64,000 bases of DNA from Falsiroseomonas oleicola (GTDB lineage: Bacteria; Pseudomonadota; Alphaproteobacteria; Acetobacterales; Acetobacteraceae). The stretch's first letter is position 1, and each line of letters begins with the position of its first letter. Shown here piece by piece: positions 43,976 through 52,237 of the stretch. The stretch is from the NCBI RefSeq assembly GCF_019029495.1, contig NZ_JAERQM010000005.1, positions 372,001-436,000 of the forward strand, in the 5' to 3' direction. The notes under the pieces are model-generated. The model made no database searches. It was not told the origin of the DNA and saw nothing but the letters and a program-made list of their open reading frames with translations. The position numbers and the translations under genes are program-made.

Positions 43976-45013
43976 ATGCGCCGTCGCCATCTGCTCTCGA
44001 TGCTTCCCGCCCTTGGCCTGCTCGCCGGCTTCGGCTCCTCCGCCTTCGCGCAGGGCGGGGAGCTGAACCTTTACTCCTCGCGCCACTACGATACGGATCG
44101 CGAGCTGTATGACGCCTTCACGCGGGAAACGGGAATTCGCGTCAGGCTGATCGAGGGCGATGCCGACCAGCTGATCCAGCGCATCCGGACGGAGGGTGCG
44201 AACAGCCCGGCCGACGTTCTGATCACCGTCGATGCGGCGCGACTGGCCCGCGCGAAGGAGGCTGGCATCCTCCAGCCGATCCGCAGCCAGGTGCTGGAAT
44301 CGCGCATCCCGGCCAATCTGCGCGATGCGGAGGGCTTCTGGTTCGGCGTCTCCAAGCGCGCCCGGGTCATCATGTATGACCGCCAGGCCGGCCGGCCGGA
44401 GGGGCTGAACCGCTTCGAGGACCTGGCCGATCCGCGCTTCCGTGGCCAGATCTGCGTCCGTTCCGCCTCCCACCCCTACAACACCTCGCTGACCGGTTCC
44501 GTGCTGGCCGCCAATGGGCCGGAGGCGACGGAGGCCTGGGCGCGTGGCCTGGCCGCCAACATGGCGCGTCCGCCGCAGGGTGGCGACCGCGACCAGTTCC
44601 GGGCGATCCCGTCCGGCCAGTGCAAGCTGGCGATCTCCAACACCTACTACCTCGGCAATATGATGACCTCCGCCCGCGCCGAGGATCGCGCCCTCGCGGA
44701 GCGAATCGGGGTGATCTTCCCGAACCAGGGTGAGGGTGACCGCGGCGCGCATGTGAACATCTCCGGCGCCGGTGTGGTCCGTACCGCGCCGAATGCGGCG
44801 GCGGCTCAGCGCTTCATCGAATACCTGACCAGCCCGCGGGCGCAGGAAATCTTCGCGGTCGGCAACATGGAATACCCCGTGGTGGCCGACGCCCCGGTGC
44901 ACCCGGTGCTCGCCGGCTTCGGCGCCTTCCGCGAGGACCAGCTGAACGCCGGCACCTACGGCGCCAACGCCGCGGAAGCCCTGCGGATCATGCAGCGCGC
45001 CGGCTGGCGCTGA
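43976..45013 (+). CDS. Ferric-iron ABC transporter substrate-binding protein (FbpA-like)
   Basis: A 345-residue periplasmic receptor with leader MRRRHLLSMLPALGLLAGFGSSAFAQ. The mature start GELNLYSSRHYDTD and the paired iron-ligand tyrosines in SNTYYLGN (Tyr224/Tyr225) are signatures of FbpA/AfuA/FutA proteins that bind Fe3+ without a siderophore. RVIMYDR-type and ERIGVIFPNQ segments also fit. AAGG lies nine bases before the ATG. Iron-box-like repeats precede it and Bfd/Bfr genes follow; the permease homologue is 4 kb downstream on the other strand. Confidence 0.92.
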   Translation: MRRRHLLSMLPALGLLAGFGSSAFAQGGELNLYSSRHYDTDRELYDAFTRETGIRVRLIEGDADQLIQRIRTEGANSPADVLITVDAARLARAKEAGILQPIRSQVLESRIPANLRDAEGFWFGVSKRARVIMYDRQAGRPEGLNRFEDLADPRFRGQICVRSASHPYNTSLTGSVLAANGPEATEAWARGLAANMARPPQGGDRDQFRAIPSGQCKLAISNTYYLGNMMTSARAEDRALAERIGVIFPNQGEGDRGAHVNISGAGVVRTAPNAAAAQRFIEYLTSPRAQEIFAVGNMEYPVVADAPVHPVLAGFGAFREDQLNAGTYGANAAEALRIMQRAGWR

Positions 45014-45026
45014 GGCAGGCTTCCAC

Positions 45027-45050
45027 CTGGGCGGGAAGAATCCCGCCCAG
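45027..45050. terminator. Strong stem-loop between fbpA and bfd
   Basis: CTGGGCGGGA, loop AGAA, TCCCGCCCAG: a perfect 10-bp stem 13 bases after the fbpA stop. The bases after it (AGAGACATTC) are not T-rich, so it may act as a partial terminator or an mRNA-stabilising 3' end. Confidence 0.5.
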
Positions 45051-45100
45051 AGAGACATTCTGAAGATAAGCAAACCAGGGCTGCAAAGGGCCAAAGCTGG

Positions 45101-45277
45101 ATGTATATCTGCATCTGCAATGCGCTGACGGATAAGCAGATCGCCGCCGCCTTGGCGTCGGGTGCCGACCGTCCGCATGATGTCTATGCGGCTTGCGGCT
45201 GCCGCGCCCAATGCGGCGGCTGCACGGGGACCATCCTGTCGATGGTCCGCGCGGGGTGCGACAGCGGCGGGAAGTGA
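45101..45277 (+). CDS. bfd: Bacterioferritin-associated ferredoxin
   Basis: A 58-residue protein. It starts MYICICNALTDKQI and has CGCRAQCGGCTGTI near residue 36: the C-X-C at positions 4 and 6 plus the C-X2-C downstream bind the [2Fe-2S] cluster of Bfd. Bfd passes electrons to bacterioferritin to release stored iron as Fe2+, and bacterioferritin is the next gene. Two extra cysteines (in ACGC and RAGC) lie nearby. AAAGG-type purines precede the ATG. Confidence 0.92.
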   Translation: MYICICNALTDKQIAAALASGADRPHDVYAACGCRAQCGGCTGTILSMVRAGCDSGGK

Positions 45278-45329
45278 CCCGCCGCGCCGCATCCCCGGGC
45301 CGGTCAGCCGGTGCGGAGGGGATGCGGCC

Positions 45330-45812
45330 ATGCGTGACGCCAAGGTTATCGAATATCTGAACATGCAGCTCACCAATGAGCTGACCGCGATCAACCAGTA
45401 TTTCCTGCATTCCCGGACGCTGCGGCACTGGGGCGTGACCAAGCTGGCACGCAAGGAATACGAGGAATCGATCGAGGAGATGAAGCACGCCGACTGGCTG
45501 ATCGAGCGGATCCTGTTCCTCGGCGGCCTGCCCAATGTGCAGCGCATGAACCAGGTGCTGATCGGCCAGAACGTCCAGGAAATCCTGGAATGCGACCTGA
45601 AGCTGGAAGAGAAGGCGCTGGTCGACCTGCGCGACGGCATCGCCCATTGCGAATCGGTGCGCGACTACGTCTCCCGCGACCTGATGCTCAAGATCCTGGC
45701 GAATGAGGAGGAGCATGAGGACTTCCTCGATCGCCAGTTCGACCTGATCCGCCAGATCGGCATCGAGCGCTACATCATGCTGAACAGCGACGCGGCGCCC
45801 GACCAGGAATAG
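45330..45812 (+). CDS. bfr: Bacterioferritin
   Basis: A 160-residue four-helix ferritin. Ferroxidase ligands are visible in LTNELTAINQYF (Glu17), EEMKHADW (Glu50, His53) and ILANEEEHEDFLD. Met51 of EEMKHA is the axial ligand for haem at subunit interfaces, marking Bfr rather than plain ferritin. GGAGGG precedes the ATG. It forms a 24-mer that oxidises and stores iron; Bfd upstream is its reductase. The operon converges on the double-glycine-leader gene. Confidence 0.97.
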   Translation: MRDAKVIEYLNMQLTNELTAINQYFLHSRTLRHWGVTKLARKEYEESIEEMKHADWLIERILFLGGLPNVQRMNQVLIGQNVQEILECDLKLEEKALVDLRDGIAHCESVRDYVSRDLMLKILANEEEHEDFLDRQFDLIRQIGIERYIMLNSDAAPDQE

Positions 45813-45824
45813 GGCGGTTTGGGG

Positions 45825-45842
45825 GGGCTGCCCTGGCGGCCC
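45825..45842. terminator. Putative bidirectional terminator after bfr
   Basis: GGGCTGC, loop CCTG, GCGGCCC (one G-U pair) lies 12 bases after the bfr stop and just before the stop of the converging gene. No clear T-run follows, so confidence is modest. Confidence 0.35.
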
Positions 45843-45852
45843 TCCTCTGCGT

Positions 45853-46347
45853 TCAGCGCATGTTGCTGATGATGCCGCTGCCGGTGTCGAAGAGATTCCC
45901 TGACGCGTTGCTCAGCTGCATGCCCATCTGGGACATTTCCAAGGCCATGGCCATCAGCCGCTGCCAGTCGGCCGCGGCTTCCGCGGTCATCAGCTCCAGC
46001 CGCTCCTGCACCGATTCCATGAGCGTGCCGAACTGGCTGCCCGACCAGGTGCCATCGGCCTCCGGCTCCGGCGCGATGCCCTGCGCGGTCAGCCATTCCT
46101 GGACACCCATTTGCCGGCCCTGGCCATCGACGAAGCTGCCGAGCGGCACCTCGCCATGATCGCCGGGATTGGCCTGGGCCAAGCTTTCCAGCACCCGGCC
46201 GAAATCGGCCATCAGCGCCTTGTCCTGGGATACCTCGTTCGCGAAGGCATTCACGCTGGCATGCATCGCCTCGTAATCCGCCATGGTCACGCCACCGGTG
46301 ACCAAAGCCAGGGCTGCGTCGTCGAGAGGGACGGGGCGGTCGACCAT
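45853..46347 (-). CDS. Unknown protein with a double-glycine-type leader
   Basis: A 164-residue protein with no family I can name. The N-terminus MVDRPVPLDDAALALVTGGV resembles the leaders of peptides exported by C39-peptidase ABC transporters: an acidic, Leu/Ala-rich helix ending in Gly-Gly at residues 18-19. The remainder is helical and acidic, rich in Met, Gln and Ala, with MAMALEMSQMGMQL near the end. AGGAG lies nine bases before this ATG; another in-frame ATG at 46356 touches the AGGAG directly and is less likely. No C39 transporter or modifying enzyme is in the window. Lower T-rich sequence upstream may hold its promoter. Confidence 0.65.
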   Translation of the reverse strand: MVDRPVPLDDAALALVTGGVTMADYEAMHASVNAFANEVSQDKALMADFGRVLESLAQANPGDHGEVPLGSFVDGQGRQMGVQEWLTAQGIAPEPEADGTWSGSQFGTLMESVQERLELMTAEAAADWQRLMAMALEMSQMGMQLSNASGNLFDTGSGIISNMR

Positions 46348-46432
46348 GCGGCTCATCTCCTGTTTTCATTGTACAATGTCCGAAATGGCGGCAGAGAGAC
46401 AAGCTCCGTCCTGGCGGTCATCCCGCCGCGCG

Positions 46433-47209
46433 TCACCCGGCGTGCCGTGCCCAAAGCTGCGGCGGCATGCCCACCAACTGCCGAAACATCGCGGTGAAGG
46501 CGGCCGGGCTGGCATAGCCGAGGTCGAGTGCCACCGCCGTCACCCTGTCCCCCGCCGCCAGCCGGGGCAGGGCGGCCTGGAGGCAGGCGCGGCGCTGCCA
46601 TTCCCGGAAGCTCAGCCCGGTCTCGGCGCGGAACAGCCGGGTGAAGCCGCGCCGACTCATCCCCAGGGCGCCGCACCAATCCGCCGTCTCCTCGCCGATA
46701 TCGGGCCGGGCGCAGAAGCGCCGGCAGGCGGCGGCAAGGCGCGGCTCGGCGGGGGCGGGCAGGCAGAAGGGCAAAGGCGGCGCCTGCGCCAGCTCCGCCA
46801 GCAGCAGCCCGACCAGATGCGCGGCGCGACCCTCCGGCGGATATTCCAGCGGCAGGTCCACCGCCGCGATCAGCAATTGCCGCAGCAGCGGCGCGACGCC
46901 GAGCACCTGGCAGGCCGCCGGCAGCCGGGTCGCCGCCTCCGGCTCCAGATAGACGCTGCGGGTGGCGACGGCGCCGAGCATGCGGATGGAATGGGCGATG
47001 CCGCCCGGAATCCAGACGCCCGCCTGGGGGGGCACCACCCAGCCGCCGGTCTCCGTGGCGACCATCATGATGCCGTGCTCGGCATGCAGGAACTGGCCGC
47101 GCCGGTGGCTGTGACTGGGGTGCAGATGGCCATCCGGATAGTCATTCCCCACGGCGATCAGCGGCCGTGGCGTCGCCTCATGCGCCGCCGCGCGGGTCCG
47201 ACGCACCAT
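46433..47209 (-). CDS. AraC-family transcriptional regulator with cupin sensor domain
   Basis: A ~258-residue regulator. The N-terminal half is a cupin-like sensor (HLHPSHSHRRGQFLHAEHG, WVVPPQAGVWIPGGIAHSI). The C-terminal ~90 residues hold two helix-turn-helix motifs; the second includes VTAVALDLGYASPAAFTAMFRQLVG, the AraC signature. This architecture matches one-component regulators controlling adjacent exporter genes (NimR-like). The adjacent divergent gene is a TSUP permease, a possible target. A GTG two codons upstream (47215) is an alternative start. Confidence 0.88.
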   Translation of the reverse strand: MVRRTRAAAHEATPRPLIAVGNDYPDGHLHPSHSHRRGQFLHAEHGIMMVATETGGWVVPPQAGVWIPGGIAHSIRMLGAVATRSVYLEPEAATRLPAACQVLGVAPLLRQLLIAAVDLPLEYPPEGRAAHLVGLLLAELAQAPPLPFCLPAPAEPRLAAACRRFCARPDIGEETADWCGALGMSRRGFTRLFRAETGLSFREWQRRACLQAALPRLAAGDRVTAVALDLGYASPAAFTAMFRQLVGMPPQLWARHAG

Positions 47210-47304
47210 GCCCACCCCCGATCATGCCTGGCCTGCACGCGAAAGCGGGCCGCGCCTGACTGGGTAGGATGGGGCGGCCTTCGCCACAAGCCGGACCCCG
47301 CCGC

Positions 47305-48048
47305 ATGAACCCCGCCGACATCGCCTTCCTCGCCGGCGCCGCCTTCTTCACCTCCGCGCTGACGGCCGTGGTGGGGGCGGGGGGCGGCACGGCGCTGATC
47401 GCCATCATGCTGCAGGTGATGCCGCCGGTGGCCGCGATTCCGGTGCATGGCGCGGTGCAGCTCGCCTCCAACATCTGGCGGGTGATCCTGCTGCGGGACC
47501 GGCTGGTCTGGCCGATCATCTGGCGCTTCGCACTGCTGATGCCGGCGGGGGTCGCGCTCGGGCTCTGGCTGTTCCAGGGCCTGCCGACCGAGGCAGTGCA
47601 GATGCTGATCGGGTTCTTCGTGCTGCTGTCGCTGTTCACCCGGCAGATGAAGCGCTTCCACGATCGCGACCTGCCGCTCTGGGCCTTCGTGCCCGTGGGC
47701 TTCGTGACCGGCGCGCTGAACATGGTGGTGGGCGTGATCGCGCCGATCCTGGGCGTGCTGGTGATCCGCCGCGACCTGGCCAAGGAACAGGTTGTCGGCA
47801 CGCTCGGCGTCTTCGGGGTGGTGGGCAACCTGTTGAAGGTGGCGGGCTTCACCCTGGTCGGGTTCAGCTTCGCCGAATATGGCACCACCATCCTCTGGAT
47901 GATCCCGGCCGCGCTGGTCGGCACGACGGTGGGGCAGGTGGCGCTAAGCCGGATGGAGGAACGCCATTTCCTGCCGATCTTCCGGCTGGTGCTGGCGGTG
48001 CTGGCACTCAAGCTGATCGTCTGGGACGGCCTGGCCCGACTGCTTTAA
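47305..48048 (+). CDS. TauE/SafE (TSUP) family permease
   Basis: A 247-residue inner-membrane protein with seven or eight hydrophobic segments. The family's glycine-rich first repeat, AFFTSALTAVVGAGGGTAL, and a second-half repeat (GFVTGALNMVVGVIAPILGVLVIRR) are plain. TSUP proteins move sulfite, sulfoacetate or other organosulfur anions, and the substrate here is unknown. It diverges from the AraC gene across ~95 bases and ends by overlapping the stop of a small converging gene. Confidence 0.88.
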   Translation: MNPADIAFLAGAAFFTSALTAVVGAGGGTALIAIMLQVMPPVAAIPVHGAVQLASNIWRVILLRDRLVWPIIWRFALLMPAGVALGLWLFQGLPTEAVQMLIGFFVLLSLFTRQMKRFHDRDLPLWAFVPVGFVTGALNMVVGVIAPILGVLVIRRDLAKEQVVGTLGVFGVVGNLLKVAGFTLVGFSFAEYGTTILWMIPAALVGTTVGQVALSRMEERHFLPIFRLVLAVLALKLIVWDGLARLL

Positions 48049-48284
48049 CCCAAGGCCCGCGCGATCGCCTCCCCTTCCGCCGCCGTATCGCCGCGCCCCG
48101 GCTGGCGCCCGGCGCGGTGGTACCAGTAGCCGGCATTGGCCTCGTCGCCCTCGATCCGGTGCAGCCAGCCATGCACCCAGGCGGCGTCCTTCCCCGGATC
48201 GGCCTGGGCGATGGCATGCGCCGCCTCCCAATCCCCGTCCAAAGCGAGGCGGATGGCGCGCAACAATGGCCTGGTCTCCGTCAT
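48045..48284 (-). CDS. Small conserved-looking protein, helical repeat type
   Basis: A 79-residue protein coupled to the ferric permease gene by ATGA. It is helical and Trp/Ala-rich (LALDGDWEAAHAIAQ, WVHGWLHRIEGDEANAGYWYHRAGR), which reads like one or two TPR-like helical pairs. I do not recognise a family with function. Being the last gene of the operon with the permease, flavin reductase and unknown protein, it may be needed in the same process. Its stop overlaps the converging TSUP gene by four bases. Confidence 0.72.
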   Translation of the reverse strand: MTETRPLLRAIRLALDGDWEAAHAIAQADPGKDAAWVHGWLHRIEGDEANAGYWYHRAGRQPGRGDTAAEGEAIARALG

Positions 48285-49954
48285 CCCCGCCGCATCCCCC
48301 GCACCAGGGCCGCCACCGGCAGCAGCCCCACCAGCACGATCAGCAGCGCGGCCGTCGAAGCCTCCGCCAGCCTTTCGTCGGAGGCGAGATTGTGCACGCG
48401 CACCGCCAGCGTGTCGAAGTCGAAGGGCCTTACGATCAGCGTCGCCGGAAGTTCCTTCATCGTATCGACGAAGACCAGCACGCCGGCCGTCATCAGCGCC
48501 CCGCGCGCCAGCGGCAGTTCGACGGCCCGCACCGCCTGGCCCGGCGTGCGCCCCAGCACGCGCGCCGCGCCGAACAGGCTGGGCCGAATGCGGGAAAGCC
48601 CAGATTCCACAGCCGAGAGCGCGACACCCAGAAAGCGCACCAGATAGGCAAAGACCAGCGCCGCGATGCTGCCCGACAGCAGCAGCCCGGTGGAGACGCC
48701 GAAACGCGCCCGCATCCAGGCATCGAGCGCATTGTCGAAGATCGCGAAGGGCACCAGCGCCCCCACCGCGATCACCGATCCCGGCAGCGCATAGCCCAGC
48801 GACGCCACCCGGTTGGCCGAGGCCCGGAGGCGGGAGGGATAGAGCCGCTGCCCCCAGGCCAGCAGCGCCGCCAGCGCCACGGCCAGCACGGCGGTCAGCC
48901 CGGCCAGGGTGATGCTGTTGCGCGCGAAGGGCAGAGTGCGCTGCGGGTCGAAGGGGTCGCCCGCTTCCAGCATCAGCCCGAACAGCGCGGCGCCCGGGAT
49001 GAGGAAGCCGATCAGCACCGGCAGCAGGCAGACCAGGATCGCCACAACCTGCTTCCAGCCATGCAGCACCACCGGCCGCAGCGGCGGGTTGCGCGTGGTG
49101 GTGGGATGAAAACGCCGCCCGCCGCGGGAGGCCCGTTCCAGCAGCAGCAGCATCGCCACCAGCCCCATCAGCGCGGTGGCGAGCTGCGCCGCCGCAGGCC
49201 GGTCCGCCAGGCCGAACCAGGCATCGTAGATGCCGGTGGTGAAGGTGCGGACGGCGAAATGCTGCACCGTGCCGAAATCCGCCAGCGTCTCCATCAGCAC
49301 CAGCGCCAGCCCGCCGGCGAGCGCCGGGCGCGCCATCGGCAGCGCCACATGCAGGAAGGTGCGCGGCAGGCCGTGGCCCAGGGTGCGCGATGCCTCCAGC
49401 AGGCAGACGCTCTGTTGCAGGAAGGCGGCGCGGCACAGCAGGTAGACGTAAGGATACAGCACCGCGGCCAACATCAGCGCGGCCCCCGGCAGGCTGCGGA
49501 TTTCGGGGAACCAGTATTCCCCCCAGCGCAGCCCCGTCACCTCCCGCAATGTGGTCTGCACCGGCCCTGCGACATCCAGCAGCCAGACATAGGTATAGCC
49601 GCAGACGTAGGCCGGCATGGCCAGCGGCAGCAGCAGCGCCACCTCGATCACGCCACGGCCGCGAAAGGCGCAGGTGGCGACCAGCCAGGCGGTGACCGCG
49701 CCCATCACGGCGGCCAGCAGCCCGACCAGCACCGAGAGCAGCACCGAATTGACCAGCAGTTCGGGCAGCAGGGTCCGCAGCAGGTAGGACCAGTCCTGCG
49801 ATTGCGGGGTTGCCGCCGTGACCAGAACCGCGAAAAGCGGCGCCGCGATCAGCCCCGCGGCCAGCAGCGAGGCCCAGGCCCAGGCAGGCGCCATCCGCCG
49901 GCCGCGCGGCGCACCCGGGCGTTGGCGTTCGGCCGGAAAGCCGGCGAGCGACAT
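48281..49954 (-). CDS. Ferric-iron ABC transporter permease, two-domain (FbpB-like)
   Basis: A 557-residue inner-membrane permease made of two fused BPD_transp_1 halves with about 12 hydrophobic segments. The first half carries LMETLADFGTVQHFAVRTFTTGIYDAWFG, a stretch typical of FbpB/SfuB/FutB iron permeases, and the second half has its own EAA loop (LFGAARVLGRTPGQAVRAVELPLARG). The start at 49954 lies eight bases after the flavin reductase stop; MAPAWAW 20 codons on is an alternative. The needed FbpC-type ATPase is absent nearby, and the likely receptor is at 43976. Confidence 0.92.
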   Translation of the reverse strand: MSLAGFPAERQRPGAPRGRRMAPAWAWASLLAAGLIAAPLFAVLVTAATPQSQDWSYLLRTLLPELLVNSVLLSVLVGLLAAVMGAVTAWLVATCAFRGRGVIEVALLLPLAMPAYVCGYTYVWLLDVAGPVQTTLREVTGLRWGEYWFPEIRSLPGAALMLAAVLYPYVYLLCRAAFLQQSVCLLEASRTLGHGLPRTFLHVALPMARPALAGGLALVLMETLADFGTVQHFAVRTFTTGIYDAWFGLADRPAAAQLATALMGLVAMLLLLERASRGGRRFHPTTTRNPPLRPVVLHGWKQVVAILVCLLPVLIGFLIPGAALFGLMLEAGDPFDPQRTLPFARNSITLAGLTAVLAVALAALLAWGQRLYPSRLRASANRVASLGYALPGSVIAVGALVPFAIFDNALDAWMRARFGVSTGLLLSGSIAALVFAYLVRFLGVALSAVESGLSRIRPSLFGAARVLGRTPGQAVRAVELPLARGALMTAGVLVFVDTMKELPATLIVRPFDFDTLAVRVHNLASDERLAEASTAALLIVLVGLLPVAALVRGMRRG

Positions 49955-49962
49955 CGCTCCGC

Positions 49963-50607
49963 TCAGGCCCCCGTCTTTTCCTTGCGCGCCGCCAGTTCGG
50001 CGGCGCTCACCCGCTTCACCTCCAGGCGGTCGCCGGTGCGCGTGTACCAGCCCGCGCCATGCATGCGGCCGACCAAGCCGAGGGCCGTGCTGTCGATGTA
50101 GCAGCGTTCCGGGTCCATCACCGCCGCATCGGCGATGTGCATGGCCCGCACCAGGCCCAGCACCAGGGAATGGCTGCCCATCTCCACCGTCTTGAACAGG
50201 GTGCATTCCAGCGCCACCGGGCTCGCGGCGAGTCGCGGCGGGCCGACCTTGGTGGAGGCGATGGTGGCGAGGTCGGCCTCGGCCAGTTCATCCACCCCGG
50301 CGGGGAAGTCGGCGGCGGTGATGTTCATCGCCGGCAGCGCATCCTCCGGCACCAGGCAGACGGTGAATTCGCCGGTGGCCGCGATATTGGCGCCGGTGTC
50401 CTTGGCCGCACCGCTCGGCCGGTTGCCGATGCCCAGCGCCACGATCGGCGGGTCGGAGCCGAAGACGTTGAAGAAGGAATAGGGTGCCGCGTTCAGCACC
50501 CCGGCCGCATCCTGCGTCACCACCCAGGCGATGGGGCGCGGCACCACCGTGGAGGTCAGCAGCTTGTAGCGGCTCGCGACCGGCAGGGCATCGAGGTCGA
50601 ACAGCAT
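49963..50607 (-). CDS. Flavin reductase-like FMN-binding protein
   Basis: A 214-residue split-barrel flavoprotein: STVVPRPIAWVVTQDAAG, NAAPYSFFNVFGSDPPIVALG and KDTGANIAATGEFTVCLV are typical of the flavin_reduct family. Such proteins reduce FMN with NAD(P)H or use bound FMN; some supply reduced flavin for ferric reduction. It is eight bases upstream of the ferric permease gene, so a role in reducing imported Fe3+ is possible (inference). Alternatively it could be a partner of an oxygenase. Confidence 0.88.
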   Translation of the reverse strand: MLFDLDALPVASRYKLLTSTVVPRPIAWVVTQDAAGVLNAAPYSFFNVFGSDPPIVALGIGNRPSGAAKDTGANIAATGEFTVCLVPEDALPAMNITAADFPAGVDELAEADLATIASTKVGPPRLAASPVALECTLFKTVEMGSHSLVLGLVRAMHIADAAVMDPERCYIDSTALGLVGRMHGAGWYTRTGDRLEVKRVSAAELAARKEKTGA

Positions 50608-50670
50608 GGGGCGGGCTCCGGCGGCTATGGGGGCTTACTGCCGCCGCGGGTCCGCCCTGTCGAGGGGGAG

Positions 50671-51027
50671 CTAGCTCTGGCGGTCCTTCGGCACCTGCAT
50701 GGCGCGCAGCTCCCCCTCCGCCACCAGCTCTGCCGATTCGGCCAACGCCGCGGTCAGCGGCAGGCCGAGGGAGCGTGCCGCCCGCACCAGCGCCGCGCCG
50801 CACAGCCGCAGCGTGTCGATGGATGTGCAATCCGGCGCCTGGCTGGCCCGGATTCGCGCCTCATCCGGATCGACCATGTCGAAGACGAAGGTGCGGCTGC
50901 CATCCTCATGGCGCGTGACCAGCGGCGTTTCCTGAAGCAGCGCGCGCAGCAGATCCTGGTCGGGCAGCGTTTCCAGCCGCCCGGCGCGGTCGTGAACGAA
51001 CAAGGTGATCCTGGCGACCTGGCTCAT
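50671..51027 (-). CDS. Protein of unknown function
   Basis: A 118-residue soluble protein with no family I recognise. It starts MSQVARITLFVHD; GAGGAGG lies just upstream. It alternates strands and helices (TFVFDMVDPDEARIRA, LCGAALVRAARSLGLPLTAALAESAELV) and has two cysteines. It is the first gene of the leftward unit that continues, after 63 bases, with the flavin reductase and the ferric permease, so a regulatory or accessory role there is possible. A TTGACA-type promoter lies upstream. Confidence 0.6.
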   Translation of the reverse strand: MSQVARITLFVHDRAGRLETLPDQDLLRALLQETPLVTRHEDGSRTFVFDMVDPDEARIRASQAPDCTSIDTLRLCGAALVRAARSLGLPLTAALAESAELVAEGELRAMQVPKDRQS

Positions 51028-51096
51028 GACCCTCCTCGGCCGTTCCGGCACGACGCGGCTTCGCACCGGCATGGGCGAAACAGACGCAACACAATC

Positions 51097-51127
51097 CGTA
51101 TCGAAACCACCCCTGGTTGAATGTCAA
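51097..51127 (-). promoter_or_regulatory. Candidate promoter with palindromic spacer
   Basis: On the minus strand a perfect TTGACA (51127-51122) is followed after 19 bases by GATACG (51102-51097). The spacer holds AACCA-GGGG-TGGTT (51118-51105), a small inverted repeat that could bind a regulator. It would drive the unknown protein, flavin reductase and ferric permease genes. The -10 match is weak. Confidence 0.4.
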
Positions 51128-51147
51128 GCTGGAACAGTCGGAATGTG

Positions 51148-52125
51148 TCAGCCAACACCATCCGGTGCAGCCGATCCGTGCAGCAGCACGGCATCCACAT
51201 TGTCCAGCGCGCGGCGGCCCATGGCATCGCGCGTCTCGATGGTGGCGCTGCCGAGATGCGGCAGCAGCGCGACATTCTCGAGTCCCAGATAGCCCGGGAA
51301 CACCTTCGGCTCCCCGTCATAGACATCGAGGCCGGCGGCGCGGATATGGCCGGAGGTCAACGCCGCGACCAGGGCCGCATCATCGACCGACCCGCCACGG
51401 CCGGTATTGATGACCAGCGCCCCCTTCGGCATCCAGGAGAGCCGCTCCGGATTCAGCCACTTACGAGTTGCCTCGCCGCCCGGCATATGCATCGACAGGA
51501 CGTCGATGGAGGACAGGAAGTCCCGGTCGTCGTCGTGGAAGGTGGCGCCCTGTTCCAGCTCGGGCGGGGCGCGGCGCAGGTCGCGGTAGTGGATTTCCAT
51601 GCGGAAGCCGCGCGCCATGGCGGCCAGTTCGCGGCCGATGCGGCCGAAGCCGGCGATGCCGAGGCGCTTGCCCTCCAGCGTCACGCCCATGAGCTGGGTC
51701 GGCGCCCAGCCGTCCCATTTGCCGGCGCGGACCATGCGCTCGCCCTCTCCGGCGCGGCGGGCAGCCATCAGCATCAGGGTGAAGGCGGTCTCGGCGGTGG
51801 CGAAGGACAGCACCTCGGGCGTATTGGCCACGGTGATGCCGCGGGCCTTCGCACTGGCGACGTCGATATGGTCGGTGCCGACCGAGAAGGTGGCGACGAT
51901 CTTCACGCTGTCCGGCAGGGCGGCTATGGTGGCAGCCCCCATCGGGTCGCCGGCGGCGCAGAGAATGCCGGCGGCGCCAACCTCCGCCGCACGGCGGGCA
52001 ATTTCCGCCCCATCGCGGTACCAGGGCGCATCCGCGCTGTTCAGCCGGGCGTCGTAGTCGCGCGCGGCGCGGGCCTCGATGGCCTCGGGCAGGCGGCGGG
52101 TCAGCAGCAGGATGGGCTTCGGCAT
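51148..52125 (-). CDS. D-2-hydroxyacid dehydrogenase, glyoxylate/hydroxypyruvate reductase-like
   Basis: A 325-residue NAD(P)-dependent enzyme. GFGRIGRELA is the dinucleotide site; Arg in INTGRGGSV, Glu in DVYDGEPK and His in LLPHLGSAT form the catalytic set. The GTDHIDVASAKARGITVANTP segment is typical of glyoxylate/hydroxypyruvate reductases of the GRHPR type. It is not closely alike to the dehydrogenase at 26172. GGGAGCC precedes the ATG. It diverges from the SDR gene across 112 bases. Confidence 0.92.
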   Translation of the reverse strand: MPKPILLLTRRLPEAIEARAARDYDARLNSADAPWYRDGAEIARRAAEVGAAGILCAAGDPMGAATIAALPDSVKIVATFSVGTDHIDVASAKARGITVANTPEVLSFATAETAFTLMLMAARRAGEGERMVRAGKWDGWAPTQLMGVTLEGKRLGIAGFGRIGRELAAMARGFRMEIHYRDLRRAPPELEQGATFHDDDRDFLSSIDVLSMHMPGGEATRKWLNPERLSWMPKGALVINTGRGGSVDDAALVAALTSGHIRAAGLDVYDGEPKVFPGYLGLENVALLPHLGSATIETRDAMGRRALDNVDAVLLHGSAAPDGVG

Positions 52126-52237
52126 GGTGGAACGGCTCCCCGGTCAGTTTCCCATCTTGGTAGCAGAGACCGCCTGGCTTGCCAGCCGGGGCCTGCGGTA
52201 GCAGGTTCCCGCCAACCGCCGCAGAAGGAATGACAAG

